From: Spirogloea muscicola
Taxonomy: Eukaryota > Streptophyta > Zygnematophyceae > Spirogloeales > Spirogloeaceae
NCBI GenBank assembly: GCA_009602725.1
Contig: WELB01000407.1
Span: forward strand, 1-33,745
Reading direction: 5' to 3'
DNA length: 33,745 nucleotides
Made by a program: the position numbers and the translations under genes. The notes beneath the pieces were generated by a model. That model searched no databases and had not been told where the DNA came from. It worked only from the letters and a program-made list of their open reading frames with translations. Shown here piece by piece: positions 28,755 through 33,745 of the stretch (positions within the stretch are counted from its first letter, which is position 1; every line of letters starts with the position of its first letter).

Positions 28755-31700
28755 CTAGACGCTGTGCAGCTGGAAGCGTGCCTCCCTCAGCGTCGGCAGG
28801 CCCTCGACCCCCTCCAGCACCATCGGTCGCTTCTCGCCCTCGGGCTTGGACACCCAGATTCTGCACAGGTCAGCCCGCTCGCTCAGACCCTCTCACACCC
28901 TGTCAGCTTCAGCAGGCGGCTGCTATCACAACACAAGCTCGAGGCGTCGCTGCCTCTCTATCCGGTCCCAAGTGCTGACGGCGCGTCAATCCTTCCGGCA
29001 CTATATGCACGCCCAAGCAATGCACGCCTGAAGAGCGTACGTGTCGTATGGAAGCTTGTAGGTGCCTTCCCCAGTCACTCGAAGGTGGATCTTGTCCGTT
29101 GTGCACCTAAGCCCTAAGCTGAGCTCCCTAAACACCCCCTGCTTGTAAGAATGACTGCAAAAGCCCGCACGTACTGGCAATGTGAGCAACATGCCAGGCC
29201 ATGGCCATCAGCGCAACCTGGAGGGCATGCAGTCTCCTGCATGTTGTTGAAGCTCGACACAGCAACCAGAGCAAGCAACCTTCTCTACCACAAAGAGTGT
29301 CAGAATATAGCTTTCCTTAAAGAGCAGAAGGTTGAGAGAAGTGACCACGTGCCTGATGCCATCATCCTCGTACAAGCAGCACGTAGACAGGCCTTCGTGG
29401 GGATGAGGAAATACACGCAAGATGCGTGATGATTCGTCATGCAGTGCCGAGAAGTCATGGGCCTCGGCAGTCATTGGCAGTATACTTCCAGCCGGCACGA
29501 AGAGCGGAAGTCTCTCGATTGGAGCGGCCACCTTGGCAACAGTTCCTGGCTCAAAGCTTTCTGGACCCCAGAAATCCCACCAGCAGGTTGGCCCCTTTGG
29601 CAGGTAGACCTCGCGCTGGCGTGAACCGTTCTCCAACACTGGTGCAGCCAGCAAGCTGCTCCCAACCATGACTTCATCGCAATCTCGCCATGTTGCATCG
29701 TCGTCATCACCATACTCCCAAAACGTTGGACGCACAAGTGGCTTGTGCAGCTCCGCAGCCTCCCTGGCCAGCAAATGGCGACACACTGATTGTACATGGG
29801 ACTTGGCCTAGGATCCAACAAGTTCTCACTCTCTCTGCAGCAGTCAGGGAGGGGCTCGTTCACCTGAAGAGAGTGTACAGGTAGGGGACGAGGCGGTAGC
29901 GCAAGCGAATGGCGAATCGGATGGCTGAGGAGACAGATGGGTGGAGCCACGGCGTTGTCACAGAGCCGTCTGTCTTCCACGAGTTTGTTATGAAGCGGGG
30001 GTGCAGGAGACCGCTCTGAAACCACCGCACTAGGAGCTCTTTGTCTGGAGATGGCCCTGGAATAAGTGCAACAGGACAATCATGCAGACCTCTCATCTTT
30101 CTTTGCCCCCAGATCCCTCAAGTGGGACAAGGGCAGGAGCAGCAGCTGCTGCACATCCATCTGCTGCCTGCAGATCGATGTTCAAAGACTATAGAGGCTA
30201 AAGAGGCAACATTGCCTTCAAGGCAGAAGTCACGGACCTGCAAAACCCCCCACGTCGTGTCCTATATTGAATAGACCTGAGAGTCCCATGGTCAACCCGG
30301 TCCTCAGATTCCATCGCAATGTCTTCCAGCTTGTGTTGTTGTCTCCACTCCATGTCTGCGCGTATCTCTGCTCCAGGCAAAAACAGTATGCAAGTCAACA
30401 GATGCTGGCGATGCCGTGCATTGCAACACTGCATGAAGTGCTTGCTAAACCGACGCGCCAAAATTAGCCCTCAACTAGATTCACCAGTTGTTGCACATCG
30501 GAAATACCTGAATTCCTGGACAGCCTGCCCTTGTCACCGTGTACGGCCGCTCAGAAGGTGCGTGCTGCTGCTGCTGCTCCAGCGATGCTCGAGTCATGAG
30601 CAGTGCATGTAAAGGTCTGACAAGATCTAGAGCTAAAGGCTCTCCAAAGGCATCACATTGTGCATCCTCGTCACCAATGTCGTACTCATTGTTATCTGCA
30701 AACAGGCCAATGTTCCTCAGCATGTGGATACACCCATGAGTAGGAGCAGTGGATTGGGCTCCTCTCAGGAAGCAATGTGTCTACACCTGAATTGCATTGC
30801 CATACCATTCCAGGCAGCATCAATGCCAACATCAAGGATGGCTTCCTGCAGCCCTTCCTGCCACCACTCAATCGCATCCGGATTAGTGAAGTCTAAGTGG
30901 GCTCCCTCTCCATCCCAAAATTGACTGGTGCTCGGCTTGCCAGAGCTACTGTTGCGGATGAAGATGCCGGTGGATGCCCCATCCGCATATCGCGGGTGGT
31001 CGTCCAACAGGCAAGGCTTCAGGTTTGCTGCGACTCGCATGTTCGCTGCATGGAAATCCGCCACGAGCTTCTTCGCATCCGGAAACTTCTCCCTGGCCAC
31101 CACCACCATATTGAGTCATTAAGATCCGGGCCCCAGCTCGGCAGGCCCGCAAACTGTCAACCTGACTCACACGTGTATCTGACCTGCAAGAGTCAGCGCA
31201 ACAAGCCAACTAAGCTCCACTGCAGTCTTTGCGGTCTGCGCGGGACGTTCTAACAAATGCTAAGCCTGAGCTTTGCTGAGCGGCTTTCTATGCAGCGACA
31301 GGCTCAGTACGAATTGCAGTACTTGCGCACTTGTTCCAGTGGAAGACGTATCTACGCTTGCCGATGGTGGTGTAGCCGGACCCAAAGTGGAAAGCGCTGC
31401 AGGGAATGGCATATTCCTGGCACTGCCTGATGAACTGTTCAATTTTCTGCTGCGCATTTGCTGCATCCGCAAGAGGCATGGCTGTGCAATGGTAGCCCAG
31501 GGTCCACCGTGGGCCAAACATCATCGGGCCTGTCAGTCGTGCAAATTGCGCCACGACATCTGCAATGGAGGGGCCCAGAAATAGATAGAAGTCGAGGTCG
31601 CCCTCCTCTGCCTCGTACGTTCGGAATCGACCATAGTAATTGTTGTGCTCGCAGCCGAGATCGAAGGTGGCTGCTGCAAGGTTGTCGTAGAAGAGCCCAT

Positions 31701-33284
31701 ACGCCAATCCGCTGCAGGGGTTACCCAGCAGGAATCCGCCTTTTAATTCGTCATCAGGCAAGTGCGATTGGAACTTTGAAGAAACTCTCTGGAAGCGCAT
31801 CGTCGATTCAAAGCCAACGACAGCTTCTGCAGTGAAGCGCCCAGTTAAGCACTGGCTTTGATTTCAGTTGTGAAGGGGTGGGGCACGTGAAGTCCCACCT
31901 AGCACCATCACGAACGACCAGAAACGGCCAGTGCTTGTACAAGGGGTCTCCTGTGCAGGCGTCGTAGCCCAGGGCATCAGTCATGCTCGTGCGCAGACGC
32001 CGCCCGTGCAGGTTGACAGGGCCTGTCTTGTCACCCAGCCCACAGTAGAAGTCGCGCTCGTCGCGCCGCATGCAGTGCCGTACGGCCTGCAAGGTGACGG
32101 TCTCAAGAAGCTCAGCTCAGTCAGGTCTCACCATCACGGCACGGAAGACATGGGCTTGCGGATGCTTTCATCCATCATCTCAATGACAATGGCAGGCCTG
32201 CCACCGGTCTCAAATCATCAGGGGTGATCTTGTGAGCTTTGGCGCAGCTTGGCTGACTGCCTGCCGATAAGGACTGCCTGCCAGCTGGTGTCAACAAGGA
32301 CCTCTCTTTCGAAGCCCCCCCCGAGTGAGGCGATAGGGAGGTGAGCTGTGAGTGGAACCCTGCGCACCTTGTCCAGCTCACCTGGCTTCGCTTGGAGAAC
32401 TTGTACGCGTCTGCTGGGCGATCACTGGCAAAAACTGCAGCGAGGTGGGGAGGGGGCCCAGTCGCTCAGCACCGGTGCAGAGCGGTCCAATCCACGAAAA
32501 GCTGGTTGGCAACATCGAGGTGCTGCCACTCTGCAGCTGCTTCGGAGGCCCGTTGGGCGCGGAAGTCCAGGCCGGAGCTCTCCCGAGGGCCAGACGTGCA
32601 CGGCCCGGGCTTAGGCAACAATGGGGGCGTAGCGGCGGGGGGAGGAGGAGGAAAAGGATCGGGTGGGATGGGACCTGTGCCGTCGGCGGCCGACCACTCC
32701 ATGGCAAAGGGGTGGAGGGAGACGGAGAGCGTGAGCTGCGCCGTGCTGAGCCGGATCTGGCGCGCGACGGCAGGGCGGGGGCGGGCGGTGAGCAGAGGCA
32801 GCGGCTGGGCGGAGAGCGGGGCGCCAAGTGAAGGGGGGCAAGGGAGGTGGACCTTGCCATCGTCGGCCTCGGAGACGTGGAAGGCGGTGGCGCCGTGGAG
32901 GGCGGCGGAGAGGCGGGGGGTGCCGCGCCAGGGGGCGTCGGCGCCGGGCGCGCGGGGGTGCGGGAGGACGGAGTAGGTGACGGGGTGGCGGGGCGCGCCA
33001 CCGCGCAGGAACAGCACGCGCAGCGTGGCGTCGCCCACGGCGCGCACGCGGCATGTCACGCCGCCCTCGCAGTCGAACGCCAGCCCGTGCCGCCCGGCCT
33101 CCGTCAGGTGCCCGCGCATCGCGCCGGGCTGCCTGCCGGGCGCCCCGCGGTTGAGCTTCCGAGCTCCGGGGCCGAGGCAGAACGGCGCCCTGCTGGCTGA
33201 CAGGCGGGGGTACGCTTCCCCTCCCGGCCCGCGGCTGAACACAGCCTCCGTCCCGGCGCTCTTGCCCCTGCCGTCGGTTGGCAA
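28755..33284 (-). CDS. GH31 alpha-glucosidase, complete, 11 exons, 886 residues
   Basis: Glycoside hydrolase family 31 removes alpha-linked glucose from the non-reducing end of glucans or oligosaccharides. Exons (minus): 32675-33284, 32382-32434, 31899-32086, 31331-31711, 30806-31092, 30508-30695, 30238-30367, 29864-30056, 29353-29763, 29041-29154, 28755-28860. All phases agree and the total, 2661 nt, divides by three. The N-terminal beta domain (1-280) includes FASDRPADAYKFSKR and GLGDKTGPVNLHGRR. The catalytic barrel includes FHFGSGYTTIGKRRYVFHWN, LDFTNPDAIEWW, nucleophile Asp507 in WNDNNEYDI (its codon is split by an intron), acid/base Asp578 in WSGDNNTSW, and GHDVGGF at 605-611. C-terminal beta domains include CLYEDDG and end LREARFQLHSV. 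The intron at 29155-29352 is best read with a GC donor; a GT alternative (GGCATCAGGCAC then GT) is possible. Start: ATG 33284 is the longest, but an internal Met at about 33119 is also possible. No signal or transit peptide is clear, so it may be cytosolic. Confidence 0.93.
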
Positions 33285-33291
33285 GAGCTAA

Positions 33292-33745
33292 CTTGCGACG
33301 GTCGACCAGGGGTTCTCGCACGACCGCTTTTGTTGCGTCCATTTCTTTCGCTTCATCCTGAGGGGCCAGGCTGTTTTAGCACCCGCTATAGCGGGTGTTG
33401 CAACAGGGACCAGGCCCTTCCAGCTTTCCCTAACCGCAGCACTGCATGACCTCTCGTGCTCCCTACCAACACTTGCCGAGGGTCATGCAGATTTTGCGGC
33501 ATGGGCACGCTGTTCCGATAGGAAAGCGCAGGCTCACTACACACACGCTGCGGACGTGCAGGCCGCCTCCGACTTGAAGGGACTGCTCAAGGACGATAGA
33601 CGTGGCCTTACCCGGCTCCTTTCAATCGGCTCCCCGGGCGCGTCGGAGTGGCTAAACGCTCTGCCGATCTACGAGTCCCTTCGGCTTTCTGACAACCTTT
33701 TCCGCACGGCGCTCCACCACCACCTTGGCCTCCCCCCCCCTTGCT
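33292..33745 (+). pseudogene. Retroelement protein fragment, open to the window edge
   Basis: The plus-strand frame is open from 33292 (after a TAA) to the end with no ATG. It reads LRGQAVLAPAIAGVATGTRP, LTAALHDLSCSLPTL, DDRRGLTRLLSIGSPGASEW, LNALPIYESLRLSDNLFRTA and HHHLGLPPP. SPGAxxWLxALP followed by xLRLSDxxFRxAxxxxLGLP is, from memory, the segment just before the Cys/His and C-terminal domains of the same retroelement protein type seen at 24770-25664. The coding segment would therefore continue beyond the window. Whether the element is intact cannot be judged from this piece. It lies against the glucosidase start, in divergent orientation. Confidence 0.65.
33380..33397. repeat. 18-bp perfect palindrome
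   Basis: CACCCGCTATAGCGGGTG is its own reverse complement. It lies inside the retroelement frame (coding for APAIAG) and about 96 bp upstream of the glucosidase ATG on the other strand. It could be chance, a cruciform, or a dimeric factor site. Confidence 0.85.

Noticed and set aside
32466-33342. Other long open frames on both strands over the glucosidase first exon
   Set aside because: The exon is so GC-rich that stops are rare in all frames. Only the frame with QIRLSTAQLTLSVSLHPFAM and MEWSAADGT joins in phase to the GH31 exons.

Overview
The window looks like nuclear DNA of a green alga, most likely a trebouxiophyte (Coccomyxa/Trebouxia/Chlorella-like). The reasons are three spliceosomal, intron-dense genes, a plant-like SMG1 kinase, a plastid-type protoporphyrinogen oxidase, and a degenerate TTTAGGG-type telomeric tract inside an intron. 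Exons were assembled by eye from splice signals, reading phase and family motifs. I cannot name the species.

Layout. (1) 1-20262, plus strand: one very large gene for SMG1, the PI3K-like kinase that starts nonsense-mediated mRNA decay. Its 5' end lies before the window. HEAT/FAT helical exons come first, then the kinase core at 11358-13501, then a long helical insertion, then a complete FATC tail ending at 20262. (2) 20263-21093: a short convergent intergenic gap. (3) 21094-about 24357, minus strand: plastid-type protoporphyrinogen IX oxidase in eight exons. Its extreme 5' end is unresolved because a single N (24220) sits where the transit-peptide frame and the catalytic frame fail to join. 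(4) About 24340-28575: a 4 kb graveyard of 3'-terminal fragments of one retroelement family, on both strands, mixed with simple repeats and about ten copies of a 60-bp module able to form a GGGCTGG/CCAGCCC hairpin. (5) 28755-33284, minus strand: a complete 11-exon, 886-residue GH31 alpha-glucosidase. (6) 33292-33745, plus strand: an open fragment of a retroelement protein, apparently of the same family as region 4, running off the right edge.

The three genes do not form a pathway: they serve RNA surveillance, tetrapyrrole synthesis and glucan hydrolysis. PPOX and the glucosidase are in tandem on the minus strand, separated by retroelement debris. Retroelement-derived sequence also lies against the 5' end of both. 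The points I would look at first are the hairpin-module array with its conserved retroelement C-termini, the two inferred GC-AG introns, the very GC-rich first exons of all three genes, and the bacterial-looking catalytic motif of the GH31 enzyme.
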